Below the pieces are notes generated by a model. The model had not been told where the DNA came from and ran no database searches. It saw nothing but the letters and a program-made list of their open reading frames with translations. Below, piece after piece: positions 5,794 to 5,896 of a DNA stretch of 5,896 nt. A program made the translations under genes and the position numbers. The stretch is taken from the NCBI GenBank assembly GCA_023248415.1, contig JAHFEP010000189.1, forward strand, positions 1 through 5,896. Direction: 5' to 3'. This stretch comes from Nitrospirota bacterium (lineage in GTDB: Bacteria > Nitrospirota > CAKKRA01 > 9FT-COMBO-42-15). Positions within the stretch are counted from its first letter, which is position 1; each line of letters begins with the position of its first letter.

Positions 5794-5896
5794 CTAATTT
5801 ACAATTATCTTGCCAACCATTGTATGATGGTTAATGCCGCAAAACTCATTACAGATTATATGATATGTACCAGTCTCTGTAGGAGTCAGATTTAAT
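5794..5896 (-). CDS. CuA-domain subunit II of a heme-copper oxidase/reductase, C-terminal end (partial)
   Basis: Only the last 33 residues are present; the gene runs off the right edge and ends at TAG (5794-5796). The reading frame contains CNEFCGINHHTM, an exact match to the binuclear CuA pattern C-x-E-x-C-G-x-x-H-x-x-M, so both bridging cysteines, the His and the Met ligand of this segment are intact. It is followed by a short strand ending in KIIVN, which is where B-type (ba3-like) subunit II proteins usually stop. In known complexes this cupredoxin domain lies outside the membrane and takes electrons from cytochrome c or a similar donor, passing them to the low-spin heme of subunit I. The subunit I gene starts 29 bases downstream, so the two are very probably co-transcribed. 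The upstream CuA histidine and the N-terminal membrane helix lie outside the window. Confidence is high for a CuA subunit; whether the partner is an O2 or NO reductase depends on subunit I. Confidence 0.9.
   Translation of the reverse strand, partial: LNLTPTETGTYHIICNEFCGINHHTMVGKIIVN

Overview
The window is a single minus-strand respiratory gene cluster with five complete genes plus the end of a sixth. In transcription order (high to low coordinates) they are: the C-terminal end of a CuA-bearing oxidase/reductase subunit II (5794-5896, partial); a heme-copper oxidase superfamily subunit I (4229-5764); a 42-residue single-helix protein resembling subunit IIa (4007-4135); heme O synthase ctaB (3038-3898); an SCO1/SenC copper chaperone with an added C-terminal membrane anchor (2173-3030); and a 705-residue fusion of cytochrome b, a two-cluster ferredoxin, an MvhD/FlpD-like domain and an extracytoplasmic domain (25-2142). 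All genes point the same way with gaps of 7 to 108 bases, so one operon is likely. I found no plus-strand gene, tRNA, rRNA or CRISPR.

The genes fit one terminal electron-transfer system. Subunit II would receive electrons at CuA and pass them to the two hemes and CuB of subunit I. CtaB makes the farnesylated heme, SCO delivers copper, and the small helix would pack on the complex. The cytochrome b fusion could carry electrons between the quinone pool and soluble or membrane iron-sulfur partners. No ctaA (heme A synthase) or subunit III lies in the window.

Two things stand out. First, subunit I keeps all six heme and copper histidines, but its helix VI motif has Gln (Q235) where oxygen-reducing A- and B-family enzymes have the cross-linked Tyr. 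This makes a nitric-oxide-reductase-like member of the superfamily a serious alternative to an oxidase. Second, the cytochrome b protein has an unusual multidomain design: b6-like heme spacing, no recognisable PEWY motif, eight ferredoxin cysteines, and a cysteine-poor MvhD-like domain.

Between the small gene and ctaB is a GC-rich perfect 23-nt palindrome inside an imperfect inverted repeat of about 60 nt. A GTAG lies next to the hairpin on the minus strand, so it looks like a REP or small mobile hairpin.

The organism is a bacterium of moderate-to-low GC with good Shine-Dalgarno sites (AGGAGG, AAGGGGGT). The gene set and the cytochrome b/FeS/MvhD fusion suggest an uncultured subsurface lineage of the Nitrospirota, NC10 or Deltaproteobacteria-like kind. 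That placement is an impression from gene content and is not demonstrated.
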